From Diplosphaera chodatii (lineage: Eukaryota; Chlorophyta; Trebouxiophyceae; Prasiolales; Stichococcaceae): a DNA stretch of 64,000 bases. The stretch lies in assembly GCA_032358165.1 (NCBI GenBank), contig JAALGY010000014.1:868001-932000 (forward strand). The letters run 5' to 3'. The position numbers were made by a program, and so were the translations under genes. Positions 47,312 through 59,677 of this stretch are shown piece after piece (position 1 is the stretch's first letter; each line of letters opens with the position of its first letter). The notes under the pieces are model-generated. The model made no database searches. It was not told where the DNA came from and saw only the letters and a program-made list of their open reading frames with translations.

Positions 47312-50300
47312 TCACAGCAGGGTTTGCACCAAGGTGGCTCCCCTTCGCGGTACCGGGTTTGACCAGGTGTAACCAATTTGCACCTGTAGCGAGGCCTCAG
47401 CGATCCAGGGCAGGTTGTCGGCATCGGTGTCGTGCGGACCACCGCCTGAACCGTGAACCGCTGCACTGGCTCCTGAGCCAGCGGGTGGCCCTGCAGTGTG
47501 AGAGATGCTGTGGCGATGTGCGCTTAGCTTCATGCCACGAGCACACACATACGCGGACAAACCATGAAGTGGCAAGTAGTGCTGTTGGGGGCTGCCAGGC
47601 CAGGTGAGCACAGCACCGACCCGTCTGCCGCGCTGGTGTCCTCGAGAAGGTTGCAGCTGCGGCTGGGGCCTCCTCCGCTGCTGCCGCCGCCGCTGCCGCG
47701 GTGCCGTTCCCGCCGCGCCCGCCGTCCGCGCCTGCCATGGGGGACGTGGCAGCCGCGCTGCCAGAGCTGGCGCCCGTGCTGCCGTCGCCGCTGGCTGTCG
47801 CACCTCCGGCAGTCAGGGCGCCCGGCAGCTGGGGGCCCCTGGACCGCCCAAAGACGATCGCCCAGCCCCCAGGACCTGCAGAGGCATGTCAGTGTCAACA
47901 TGGAACGCAGGACAAGTGCACTGCGATATATGAAGCCGATGCCTGCCCAAGCAAGCCATACATCTGCTGCCTAGGCATCCAAATGAATGCCATTTTGCGG
48001 CTTCTAGCTGCTGGTGATGTGATGTGGTTGGTACACCACTGGATGGGACGCGCTGCACCTTTCAGCGGGTGCGAGGCCAGCGACACGCCAAACTCCAGCT
48101 GCTTACTGGCGATGCCATTGCCGTCGCTGCTGCGGCCGGCGCTCTGTGCCGCCCACCAGGACAGCAGCGCCGCCTGCTGCACATCCAGCGTGCCTGCAGC
48201 AGGTGCAGCCCACAATTCAGCCCCTGCTATTCAAGTGCAAAGCTGTTGCCACGTGGCTGATAAACTTCGTGGGTGCCGAAAGTGCATGTACTGAACAACA
48301 CCTAGTGCAGTCAGCAATTCTGATTGCATTTCGTGCAGATGTTGATGCATTAGCAAGTGCACACCACCACATGCAATGACTCGCCTGTTGCGGCGAGCGT
48401 GTGTTGCACGGCGGCCGGCGGGCCACCCTGCAGCGGCAGCGCCACATCGCCCAGCTGACCCTCCAGCTGCCATCCAACTGCCACGATGTAGTCGCACTGT
48501 ATTCTTTTTCGGTCATGAACAAGCAGTAACAGGCCATATAGCTGTATCCTTTCCTTTTGTCAGTATGTGCACCGCTTATCAGATTGGGTGGCACTCCTGG
48601 GTGCAACACGATCAAGTCAGCAGGCGATACGCTGCTGACATGGTCCAAGACGCACACGGCAGTGCCACCATAAGTAGACTCTGCTTCGCAACAGCACTGA
48701 AGACTTCTAAGTTTGCACCCGCGAAGCCTCACTGATGACACCTCATCTCCCAGGATGTGTTACAAGTATCAAAACTTTTTCGGAGGCTCTGGCAGCTCGC
48801 CTTACCATAGCTGCCATGTGCACCCCGCCGGGCGCTGTGCCGCCGCTGCCGCAGGGCCACCAGCCCGACGCTGCATGCGTCCGACACGGCCACCGTCGCC
48901 TGCGCCAGGCTGCTGCCCACCCTGGGGCACTCGCCCGCACTGGCTGCAGGGCAGGAACAGTTTGCGCTGGGTAAAGGCCGAGCAGCGTGCCGCCCGCAAA
49001 GGCAACAGAACTAACGAACTACGGCTCGGGTATGCAAGCTGCCCAGGAACTGCTTGTACTGGCTGTGCTGGTTCAATTACGTGCACCTGACGAGTGTCGA
49101 GCCAATCCCAGCAGCTTGAATTCAAACCGCCGCCGGGAGGAACGGCAACAGCCGAGGCACCTGACACGAGGTGCGCCACGGCTGCGTGCAGGCGCTCGCC
49201 GCCATGCAGCACCACGCCCACCCCGGAGCCTGCGACCCGCTGGTGCAGCGCGCAGCCGTGCCTCAGCAGATGGGTCAGCCCGCGGCCGGCGGCGGGGTTC
49301 AGCGTCGCCGCCACGTCGTCGCCCCGCCCGCGCCCCAGCAGCAGCTTCCACTTCCGCTGCGCGTCTGCCTCTGCCCCCAGGGTGTAGACCACCTGCAGGG
49401 GCAGCAGACGTGCGGCATGTGTGGTCAGTCCAGCGAGGTGTGGGATCTCGGGCCCCCGCACAAGCAAGAACAGCTGGATAGGCCGGCGCTCAGGTTTTGG
49501 CGTGTTCCTGCAGCGGGGCGCTGTGTGGCTGAGTCGAGGAGAATCTTGGGGGAACGCTGCTCTCGTGCTCACTGCTGCATACTGTCATATTGCTGCACAG
49601 CCACTTCGTTTGTGTGCATCAGCAGCAGCAGCCCCAGGCCATTACTTGATCGAGCCTCACTGCAACCATTTGGTCCAGCGGCGTGTCTGTATGATACAGC
49701 AGTTTGCACTTCTACCACAATGGAAGCTCAGGCGCACATCATATCAGGGTCCTGAGCTGCCGCAGGCCCATCAGAGTAGACTGCTGCAGCCGATCAGCTG
49801 AAGTTGAACACCGTGTGCTATGATATCATGCACTCTCCACGTCTTCAGCCTGGACACCTCTCACGCAGGGTGACATACAGGTGCTGTGATCTCAGGTTAC
49901 CAAATGGTGCGCTCACCTTCTGCAGCGTGGGCCGCAAGCTGCCGTCGGCGCCGCCACCGCACGGCAGCATGACCTCGGCAGACACCTGGTCCGCTCCGCC
50001 GCGCGCCTCGCTGCGCAGCTGCCCCCGCAGCAGCGGGGCGCCGCTGCCGCCGGCGTCGTCCGGCGTCGCGCACGCTGCATGCAGCGCTGCTGCCGAGGGG
50101 CCCTGTAGTAGAAACAGATGTTGTGCCTGGGGAGTTGAAGGGTTTGTTACTCTGCCTCGGCATCATGTCCAGTTGTCGAGATAATGTAACATAGGCGCTG
50201 TGGATTGACAACACCTGTGCTGGGAGACATGCGGGTTTGCAGGAGCTCGCAGCAGGCTGACCTGCGACAGCACCAGGGCCGGCGTGGTTTCCACGGCGCC

Positions 50301-51966
50301 CACGAATGTTATGTCCGCCGCCCGCGAGGGCGCCAGGTCGGCGCCGACGGTCCACCCCCCGCCGCCCTTCGCGGGCCCCCTCTGCTCCAGGGCGTGCAGC
50401 CGCCCCCCCTGCTCCGTCAGCTCCGCAAACGCCTCGCGCAGCAGCCGCTTCAGCGCCGCCACGTCCTCCCTGTAGCGGATGCATTTATCAGAAACCAGCC
50501 TCGAGAATATTTGACATGCTGTGCCATGGAGCAATCGTGGTGAGGGTGTTGGAGGAGCATGTAGATCGACAGATTCCTTGTGCAGCAACCAGCGCCGCGA
50601 GCAGCTAACCCCGACACCAGTGGTGAGCGGGTCATAGCCCATGCTGAGCTAGCTGCTGCATGCACGCCTGCTTCTGGTCAAGCATCGCTTAGACCAGTGC
50701 TGATCAGTCAACAACAAGGCACAAATGTGGCTGACACCAGATGAACGTCGTCATGATTCATCAGGTTGATTCAAGGGCGTGTCATGCGCCATATCAGATG
50801 CGCACCTGACGGGCCGCTTGCGGGGGGCGTCCACTGCGCCGCGGTCCCTGAACCAGGAGGAGGCGGCGAACGCCGCCGCTGCCGCCATCACGACGCTGAG
50901 CACCATCCTCCAGACGCCGCCGCCCCCCGGCTGCCCGTCCCTGCCCATTGGGCAGGCAGGTGTCAGAGACGCACATAAAACCGGCAGAGATGCCGGCTCA
51001 TGCATAATGCAGGTGAAGCAGGAATATTGGCACTGGACGCTGGACTTCGTGTTAGCACCCTAGTGACCTTGAAACCCTGAAAAGTGCTGCCGCCATTGTT
51101 GTCCATGTTGTGGCCATGCGCCATGCACCACAGGGACCATGCTGATGCAACAGCGACTGTGACTGTGCCATCGTGCATGCTTCAGCGGTGCTGCCCACCC
51201 GTTGTCGCCGCCGCCGCCGCCGTCCCCATTCCGCACGCGGGGCGGGACGCCGCCAGAGCCATCGTCGGTGGGCACAAGCTCTCCGGACACGTGGCCGGCG
51301 TTGCCGTTGGAGGAGCCCGGGCCGCCCAGACGCTCCCGCCCGGTCTGCAGGGGGGGGTCACGAAGACAGCTTGAGACGGTTGCTGAGTTGGCGGCTGTTG
51401 GTTGCTGGACCTGAGGTGGGGAACGTGCAGCGGCTGGGCTCAGATGGTGGGCCACCCAGACATCAGCGCACACTCAGCTGTTCCCACATGAATGACTCGA
51501 AACCTAGGTGTTTGACAGCAAGCCACCTCAAAGTGGGCATCGATGCACACATTGGCAACGACCATGCAGTGCATGTCGTATTGGACGATGCTGGCCCCTT
51601 TCATACAGCTGCTAGCGCAGCGCCGGCTGTATGGACAGGACGAGCAGGCCCCAAACGACATGTGCTTGAGGTGAGCGGCTTTAAGGAGGGTCAACACCGT
51701 CAACGCAGATAGCTTTTGCCTACCAGGCCAATGATGCGGCGGCCGTTGCCGTTGCTGCTGGGGTCCTGCAGGCCCTGGGCAGCGGCAGGCTCGCTGCCGT
51801 TGGAGCTGCAGATCGACTGCAGGCTGCATCTGCTGGCGTATCGCCTGCGTGACGTGCCTCCGACCCTGCTGTCATAGATTGGCGTAGCAGCAGCATGCCG
51901 CGTGGTCAGCGTGGCATACAGGGTGACGGCGGGGCTGCGGCTAGGCAGGACGCGTCTGTTGAGCAT
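47312..51966 (-). CDS. Predicted plastid-targeted, membrane-anchored, beta-rich protein of unknown function (about 11 exons)
   Basis: Not assigned to a family. Exon 1 (51724-51966) has a Ser/Arg/Ala-rich, acid-poor leader typical of a chloroplast (or mitochondrial) transit peptide. Then a Gly/Asn-rich linker (from 51344), one membrane segment (VWRMVLSVVMAAAAAFAASS, about 50870) and a helical, coiled-coil-like stretch (EDVAALKRLLREAFAELTEQ, about 50450). After that come many short alternating strands rich in Gly and aromatic or hydrophobic residues: ADITFVGAVETTPALVLSQ, VVYTLGAEADAQRKWKLLLG, SLAQATVAVSDACSVGLVAL, VGWQLEGQLGDVALPL, KQLEFGVSLASHPLKG and GWAIVFGRSRG. The whole suggests a C-terminal beta-barrel or beta-sheet domain (inference). 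Intron 8 needs a GC donor at 48384. The last junction is unresolved, so the stop at 47312 is tentative; other frames stop further down. Confidence 0.6.
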
Positions 51967-52729
51967 GCTTTGCTGCTTGCGGCCTGTGCAGACCTGCTGT
52001 CGAGCCTATGGCACAGTTTGCTGCATGGTTGTAGCGCTGCGGCACAGTCAACAAAGCATGCTGCCTGGTGCACCAAGCAAGGTGGCCAGGGGTGACACGA
52101 ACATTCAGTGATCCAACCTTCTGATGCGAGTGCAAGGCAGTGTCGTAAGCCGTCCACTGATCAAGACGCTGCAGCTTGCAGTGGGCAAATGTCAATGCCT
52201 AGACAATCGAAGGTTTCGCAGCATGCGTATTGATCGTAGCAACACGCTCTGCACATCTGCTCGGGATGGACATCGTCCGAACAACTGTTGGCATGGGTCG
52301 CCCATACTGTTGCCATCAGCATTCTGCGCCCGAGATCTCCGAAAGCAGGAAGCCGTGTGGCAGCCGACGTCGCCCGCCACCTCGAACTCTGGCGGCGACC
52401 ACCTGGGCTGTCTGCACGTGAAGCCTTAGGATGATTTCTCAGACTTCAAAGCGTGTCCTGCATATGCTAAACAGAGCCCAGCTGCTGATGTGTGCCGTGA
52501 CGTGGAAGACTTTTCTGGGCAGCCTGGGCGAGATCCTGCCAGCTGCACGTACATATTCGGGGCGAAGCCTGGGACCAATTATGGGCGCGAGACGACGTTT
52601 GCCAGCACACTCGAGCACTGTCCGTTCCCGTCAGTGTTCACCCAAGGCAGCTGACAGCAGCTCAGCACCATTTCAACAGCGTGTCAGTAGCACTACAAAT
52701 CGTCAACTGCAAGCAGCGGGTTGCGTGTC
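51967..52729. other. Divergent intergenic region
   Basis: 763 bp between the start codons of the minus-strand plastid-type gene (51966) and the plus-strand alanine-rich gene (52730). Both promoters should lie here. No exon, repeat or RNA gene is recognised. Confidence 0.5.
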
Positions 52730-55700
52730 ATGATGCCGGCTCGCCCCCTCACGATGCAGCTGCTGGTGGCCGTGGCCAGCGTTGCCTGCTGCGCCATTGC
52801 CGCCAATGCAGGCGCGTCCACACAGAAACATTTCATTAAACATACACGTACAGGAGGATACCCTGAAGGTCGGGTTGCCGTGTGGTCCTGTCTGTCGAAC
52901 TCGTCAGCCTTGCCTTGTAGCATGCACATGGTGCACGCCTCGCTTTACTACTTGGGTGTGCAGTGTGCATGCTTGCATGCCAACGTCACTGAAAACCTGC
53001 GGTTTGCAAGACTACGGCCCGTGTGCATGTGACTGTAGACATGTGCAGCGTCTGCTGCTGAGTCGTTGGGCTGTGCTGCGGCTGCTGTGGCCCTCAGCAG
53101 TCCCATGCATGTCTGAACTGTCGCATCACACATCAACACAAGACACGCAAATTTTGGCTGATCCTGACGACATCCCACTCCTGCAGCCTGTTGTCTTAAC
53201 GAAGTCAGCACACGCTCGTGCGCTGCAGCTGAGGTGAGGGACCCGCCCATGCTGCGCGCGCCAGTTCTCATCCCGGCCGCCGGCATGTTTGGCAGCGGGC
53301 GGCAAGTGCTGCAGGTGACAGCACGGATGTATGATCGGCCCGATCATGTGTGTCCCGCAGTACTCCGCATGGGCGCCGGATTTGGTCTGGCATCTGTGTG
53401 CACTACTGCGTCTTCCCTCGTTGGCATCATGCAACCACTGACACATAAGATGTGCCGAGCACTGCCAGCCTCCTTTGGTTGATAATGTGGTCACCCTTGC
53501 CCACGCCAGCAGGCTGCCTCCTCCTCTGCTGGAGCCGCCGCCGCCGCATCTGCCGCGACTGCAGCTGCGGGCGCCGCCTCAGCGGCGGTTGCTGCTGCCG
53601 CCACTACTGGTAACAATGCGTTTCCGACTCTGCTCAAGTGCTCATGCCTTTCGAGGAGAGCAGCCTCCCGACCTGTTGTGCAGCTGCATGGAACCTGAAC
53701 AGACACCGGAGTGCTGAAGGGACATCGATGGTCTGCATTGCCACACAGCAGCTGGCATCTGTGAACCGTCATGCTTGTCTGCTCAGGAACTAGTGCTGCA
53801 GCAGCGGCGTCTGCAAGTGCCAGCGCGGCAGGCAAGGTATCGCTCATAGCTTAGCTTACAAAACGTAGAAGTGTCCAACATATTCAGCAACCAATTACCT
53901 TCATTACTCAGATCTCAACCATCTGTCATTTTATCTGTACCATCTGTCTGTCAACCCGGGGGGGTCTGTTCAGTAGTATTGCCTTCGTATCAGAAAGACA
54001 CCCTTTAGCAGCCATAACTATCACGCCTCCGATCTACCTTCGTGCTGTTACAGGCTGCAACATCCGCCGCTGCGGCTGCAGCATCTGCTGGCCAGGTATG
54101 TACCTCTTATCATCCTGCTGTGTGCCCTGGCTCTGCTGAAGGTGATAGGACCCACTGTCTGCTAGATCGTCAGCGCAGCAGCAATCACACGACAAGATGC
54201 TGGGAGAGCAGATCAACTGGGCTCCCACACCTTTCTATGATGTCGATCACCATGTAGACCATCAACACTAGTGGAGATGCCTCCTTCAATGCAAACCTGT
54301 TGCTGCAGGGCGCAGCGGCAGCATCAGCGGCGGCCGCCGGCAGCGCAGCAAGCGCCGCCGCCTCCGCAGTTTCTTCAGGAACCGCTGCTGCTGCTGCCAG
54401 CGCCGCTGCCACATCAACCAATAACGCCGGCTGTGCCGCCAGTGCTGCCGCTGTTGCAGCTGGCGGCTCGGCCGCAGCCGCTGCCAGCGCCGCCGCTGCC
54501 ACTGTCTCCACCGTTGCCGCGACCGCAGCAGCATCGGCCGCCGCCGCAACTGGCACCGCCTCGGCTGCTGCAGCTTCTGCCACTGCCTCGTCTGTGGCCG
54601 TCGTCACAGCCGCTGCGGCAGCAGGTGATGTCTTTCCTGCTTGTACATTGAACCGTACAGTATGCTGCATGACAATTCTAGCAAAATAGAATCTGGATGT
54701 CTTCGGCAGCAAATTCATAAGAACATAGCATCAAACCATGTCACTGTGCGTTGTCACTGCCGACTGCTTGTCAGGACTGGTGGCCGAAGGACTGGCTGAG
54801 AGTGACTCATTTGCACAGGTGCATCTGCTGTCGGCGCATCTGCCGCCGCGAGCGCCGCAAGCACTGTTGCTGGCGCTGCTTCCGCTGCCGCTTCTGCATC
54901 CGCCAGTGGCAGCAGTTCCGCTGCAGCCTCTGCCGCCGCGACCGCGACAACTGGTGCCGCCGCGGCCGCTAGCGCCTCTGCATCTGCGAGCGGCGCTTCT
55001 GCTTCTGCGTCGGCGGCGGCGGGCGCCTCCGCTGCTTCTGCCGTCGCAGCGGGCGCGGCTGCCTCGGCTGCCGCCAGCGCCTCAGGTACCTGATGCATCT
55101 GAATCAGCTGGAGGTCCCTGGCCTAAAGCGCCAATGTAAACAACATGCCTGCCTTGACCACTCTTGACGACGCGCTTGTACAAGGCATGAACAATGACAG
55201 CACTATGGGCCGCATCAAAATCCTGCCGCACCGCGCAGCTGGTGGGGCGGCGGCCTCATCCGCAGCGGCCGCCGCATCCGCAGTCGGCGGCGCGACATCC
55301 GCTGTTGCCGCCTCTGCTGCCTTCTCTGGCGCAGGAGCCTCGGCTTCGGCTGCGGCGTCGGCCGGTGCTGGTGCCTCTGCAAGCGCTTCTGCTGGTGCGC
55401 CTTTTCTAGGAAAAAAAAATCGCAGTGGGAAGTGTTCGGAGACTGTCCTGCTTGCACATGTACTTAAGACAGTACCTGATACAGCGGGTTTACAGGGACC
55501 TTGCATTGGCATCACCTTCTTGGGAAGACTGCTTGGGGTATGTTATACTGGTAGCTGAATGGAGTGACATCTGCGCTGTCCTGCAACTGCAGCGGCGAGC
55601 GGCAACGGTGCGAGCGCCTCCGCAAGCGCTGCTGCCAGCTCATCTGCGGTGCGCCATGACCCCATGCCCATAAACACTGAATTAATTAGTGATGATTTAC

Positions 55701-56379
55701 CATCACACCATGTGTCTGCTCGCCTCCCCAGCACCATGGTCAGGGTCCGGATGCCTGCTTGACACAATGTGCCACACAGTGTGAATGCATGTAGCTGAAG
55801 CGGCTTCTTCAGGGTTCTTGAGCAGTAGCCTATTGCTTGGGCAGGCATCAACCTCTGCGGCCGCTGCAGCGTCTGCGGGGGCCACCCTGCAGGTGCGCAG
55901 CCTGCAAGACCGCCGCAAAGGTCACCACGTGCACACTGCATCAATGGTACACACACCGTATGACGGCCTTCAGATGGCCACTAATGCTGTGACAAACTAC
56001 AGTCACAGAAGACGTGTGACTATACACTGCAGGGCAGCATCGCATCCGGCGCAGCAGCTGGCTCTGCAGCTGGCACTGGAAACCCTGCGCCGCCCATCCC
56101 CACCGCAGCAATCCCAGTGCGTGCCACATGCCACAGGCCATGAGCACTTCACACACAGCTGGCTGTGCAGCATGTACGTCCAGTGTGATAGCTCGCACCC
56201 TGCATGCATGCATAAGTCAGGTGCAGCTTGCTGCCAACAGGACAGTTCTGCCATGTGCCCAGATGTTGTTTGTGTGGTGCCTGTTACACTCACAGCCATC
56301 TGTTTGCATGCAGGCCGGGGCGCCTGTGCCGGCGCTGCCGGCCAATGCACAGCCCGCAGGAACCTACGGCCGGCGCTGA
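52730..56379 (+). CDS. Secreted alanine-rich low-complexity protein 1 (about 12 exons)
   Basis: Starts with a signal peptide (MMPARPLTMQLLVAVASVAC), so it is exported, probably to the wall or extracellular matrix. Exons that place cleanly include 53513-53609, 53787-53836, 54054-54095, 54309-54624, about 54828-55085, about 55241-55390, about 55592-55650, about 55848-55892, about 56038-56110 and a last one ending AGTYGRR-like at 56379 (AQPAGTYGRR). Nearly all encode Ala mixed with Ser, Gly, Thr and Val. The 105-residue exon at 54309 contains no charged residue. Alanine codons are mixed (GCA, GCC, GCG, GCT), so the runs are not simple slippage of one triplet. The tail shifts to Ala/Pro. About 440 residues; the junction between exons 1 and 2 is unresolved. 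No known family is recognised; silk-like or helical structural roles are guesses. Related to the gene at 59678. Confidence 0.7.
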
Positions 56380-56859
56380 TTGTACAAGCTTCCAAAATGC
56401 AATGGCATCAACGCTATGTAGACTTGCAGCTGGGCCGTTTGCTGAAGAAGAGGGTCCTCAAGATCCATGCATGAGCGCCATGACACTGGTTGACTGAACC
56501 TTTGTGCACCAACTGTTGCAATGACGAACAGACCAAGGCACTGTGGTTGTGAGCTGCGGTGCTGTAGTTGCCTCCTGTGTGTGTTTGTGCACTGACTGGT
56601 TGCTGTATGCATCGGCAGGGTAGACTGCGACTGGTTGCAATTGCCGGTGTATCCAGACACGAAAGATCTCGTTGTTGTAATTTGCTGATGTCTGACTGTC
56701 GTCTGAATATTCGCATACGTACTCGGACACAGACTTCCTGCCAATATGATCCTATGGGCGATCACTTTGACACAGATGCATGAGTGCCGCGGTCATGTCA
56801 GTACGATGGTCTTGCCCTCGGCTGTCTTGATGCCCACACTTTTCAGCGCCGGCGGTCCA
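56380..56859. other. Convergent intergenic region
   Basis: 480 bp between the stop of alanine-rich protein 1 and the stop of the minus-strand glyoxalase-like gene. It should hold two 3' untranslated regions; nothing else is seen. Confidence 0.5.
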
Positions 56860-58465
56860 TCAGCCCACCTGCAAGACGGCAGAACTTGGCATGTCATTCA
56901 CTCGTTGGCAACAGCGGTGCAGTGACTGCTGACCATTGCACCAAGTGGCATGGGACACCTTCGTGCCCCCGGCGCAAGACTGCAGCGCCGAGCTCTGCAG
57001 TTGCACGATCAACGTCGCACTCGTGCCCAGCTGCTGGTGCTCAGCGGCAGTCCCAAGTAGGGCGTGATCTGCTCGACGCCCCGAGGCCAACTGCACCTTC
57101 ACCACTGGACTGCGAATGGATCACCGCAGCCAACCAGCAGGCACCTGAGCGGCAGGTCCTCCCAGCCGGGGCCGATCCAATCGGCCATGGCCGCCTTGTC
57201 GCCCGCCACCTCCACATACTCGATGCCCGCCGGCGACACCCTGTGCTCCGCCGGGAACTGCACGCATACGACGGTGGCGACTCAGCACACAGCCACAACC
57301 GAAGGCTTTGGCTTGCTGCATCACATTGCCGTCCAGCTTCAGCGTCTGCCCAACAGCATTGCAGCTTCCTGCACCAGCCGCATCACATGCTGTGATCTGC
57401 CAACGTCCGCAAGCACTGGCAGCATATGCGCATGAAGCGGCATATGCGTGTATGCATGGCATACCCTAAACCCTAGAGTGAGGCGGGTTAAAATCAACAG
57501 GCTGGACCTTGTCCGGCCGCAGCGCCGGGTCGTCCCAGGTGATGAAGAAGGGCTTGGGCGCGCGCCCCGCCTCGTCGAATTTGCTCATGGCCGCCACCCG
57601 CCACGTCAGCTTGCTGCCGTCGGGCCGCAGCCGCACCATGTGCCCCAGCATGTGGTCCAACCTGACATTCCCAACACAGAGCATTGCCCCAGCCACCACG
57701 ACAAGTTGAACCGTGCGTACCACACCCACGACAGCATAAAGTGGCAGCAGAAGCTGTCTCTATGACGTGCACGTGTGCCGAAGGCGTCAGTCAGCCCCAG
57801 CTGTAGTTATCCACTTAGCAGCGTCCTGATGTCAGCACGATCAAGCGCATGCGCACCGCTTGGACACATCCGCGGCGTCCTCTGTCGTCTGCACGCAGAA
57901 GGTCATCAGCGTCCAGGGCTTGTCCTTAATGGGTGTCGCCGCTATGAACCTGCGGCGCAGCCACATCGCCCAGCTGGCATGTGAGGGACACACAGATGCT
58001 CTGCATGCAGCTGCTGACAGGGCTTCTTCGTCAGAGGGATGACGTGCTGCACCATACTACAGCAAGTGCAGCGGCGATCATGCTCACTTGCCCCAGTCGC
58101 ACGACTGCGCTGCCTCGGGGTCCCACACCGCAGCGATCTCAATGTAGCCCGCGCCCAGCGGGATGATGTAGTTCTCCGTGCCCCAGCCACCCTGCAGTAG
58201 CGTGGACGGAGCGCCATAAACGAAGATGCAAGAGCACAGTTCAGCAACATATGCTGCAGAGATGCAGAATGCTACACATGGAAGGCCATAGACAATTAGC
58301 GGTATCATAGCACTCTGCATACAGGTCAGAGTTGATCACCTGGTGCTTGCCGCCGTGGTACGCCGCGAGGCCGTACTCGTTGTAGAAGTGGTCCACTGCC
58401 GCCTTCAGATCCTGCGCGCCGATGATGATGTGGTCTATGCGCGGCAGCGCCTCCGCCTCGGCCAT
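56860..58465 (-). CDS. Glyoxalase-like VOC-fold protein (Glyoxalase_3 type)
   Basis: Small soluble protein with the vicinal-oxygen-chelate fold, about 270 residues. Exon 1 (58340-58465) encodes the opening strand-helix motif LPRIDHIIIGAQDLKAAVDH and GLAAYHGGKHQ. The next, about 58087-58191, has GTENYIIPLGAGYIEIAAVW with the family's second half-motif. Then WLRRRFIAATPIKDKPWTLM (about 57950), LDHMLGHMVRLRPDGSKLTW (about 57650), EYVEVAGDKAAMADWIG (about 57190) and PVVKVQLASGRRADHALLG (about 57080). All introns are GT-AG with matching phases. The His in IDHIIIG is the usual first metal or substrate ligand position. In bacteria and plants this domain occurs in proteins of uncertain substrate. The 3' end is either a read-through to 56860 or a short final exon with the same stop. 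It lies between the two alanine-rich genes on the opposite strand. Confidence 0.82.
57463..57476. repeat. Interstitial plant-type telomere-like word
   Basis: ACCCTAAACCCTAG, about two units of CCCTAAA, inside an intron of the glyoxalase-like gene. Short and only suggestive. Confidence 0.5.
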
Positions 58466-59677
58466 CACGGTAGCTGCAGGCTCCCTGCACACAGATCTGC
58501 ATGGTTATAGGAGTGCAGATGCGGAAAGATCCAACTGCATGCAGGAGTGCCATCGGATGGGGACCACCATGCATGCAGGGGCGCGTCAGTCAGCACATGA
58601 ACACGCAGACATGCACGGCCCAAAGCAAGCTGATTGGCATGTATGTGCCCTGCAAAAGGCCATCGCACATGTGTATGCAGGCCGCACTGGCCTCATGAGC
58701 ACTTGCACCAGCAGCATGCAGCTAGCACGTGCTCCTGCACACGCTTTGCTGTACGTGTGTGCTCAGCTGCAAAATGGCATTCAAGCGGGCCCTGTAACGT
58801 CATTAAGCTTACCGGATGCTCTATAGAATCTTGTTGTGACGGTCGGCGTCCTCTCTGGCTTGCAGATCACCAGCCGAAGGACAATGGGTGCGTGCTGAAT
58901 CACAGCACCAGTGCCACAAATGATGATACAAGGCTGCCAGTATGGACTGCTGATCACACCTTTGGCTGGTAGCAGCTGCAGAGGTGCAGGCGCCGCACGC
59001 AAAAGTGGCCTTGAGGAAAATGGGGCTCCTGCACGTGGACAGCGTGGACAGGGAAACAGCCTGCCACAGCTCAGTCAGTCCGCCAGACCCGCCCCAGAAT
59101 AACTGGCGGCACACAGTTCTGGGCGGTCCGGGTCGCGGGGTAATGCCTTGCAGCAAGAACGCTGCTGTGCATCCAGCGTGCAGCTTAATGCATAGCTCAG
59201 CTCCAGGTGGATGATTGTGCATTGCCGCTATGGCTGCTGCTTGCAAGATTGCAACATAACACTACATCCATGCACAGGGCGCAGGTTGCGGCTCATTGTG
59301 CATACATGCTTGTATGGCGTGCATATTCCTCTGCATGTGGGAGCCAAGATTTGCCAACGGAGGATGGAATTGACATGCTGACTTCAGTCGGCCCTTCCAA
59401 TCGCACGCTAATCTGGCCTGCGTGATCATGACGTCAGATCTATCAGTGCAGTAGTAGTCCGAATGAAGTTGCAGGCCAGCCTAGCCGTTCAGGTCTCGTT
59501 CGCGGAGGTCACAGTCTTGGTGCACGAACCACAACACCATGAAACTTCAGCACTTTCAGTGAGGGGAAGTTCAGCCACTTTCGAGTACTTGAGGCATCGT
59601 CAGCATACTGGAATATTGAGCATCGAGCATCAACAGCACCTCGGCACTACCAGCACTTCACTGTCACGCATTGCAGC
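58466..59677. other. Divergent intergenic region upstream of alanine-rich protein 2
   Basis: 1.2 kb between the start codons of the minus-strand glyoxalase-like gene and the plus-strand alanine-rich gene. Just before 59678 the word AGCACTT and close variants recur (about 59548, 59570, 59650), perhaps promoter or 5' leader elements. No exon is recognised. Confidence 0.4.

Noticed and set aside
48802..49572. 256-codon minus-strand open frame
   Set aside because: It overlaps part of a real exon of the plastid-type gene in frame but reads through introns on both sides; the spliced model with matching phases fits better.
54185..54718. 177-codon Ala/Val-rich frame on the minus strand
   Set aside because: It is the antisense of the alanine-rich exon of the plus-strand gene; GCN/NGC codons give Ala- or Ser-like composition in several frames. 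It lacks splice context.
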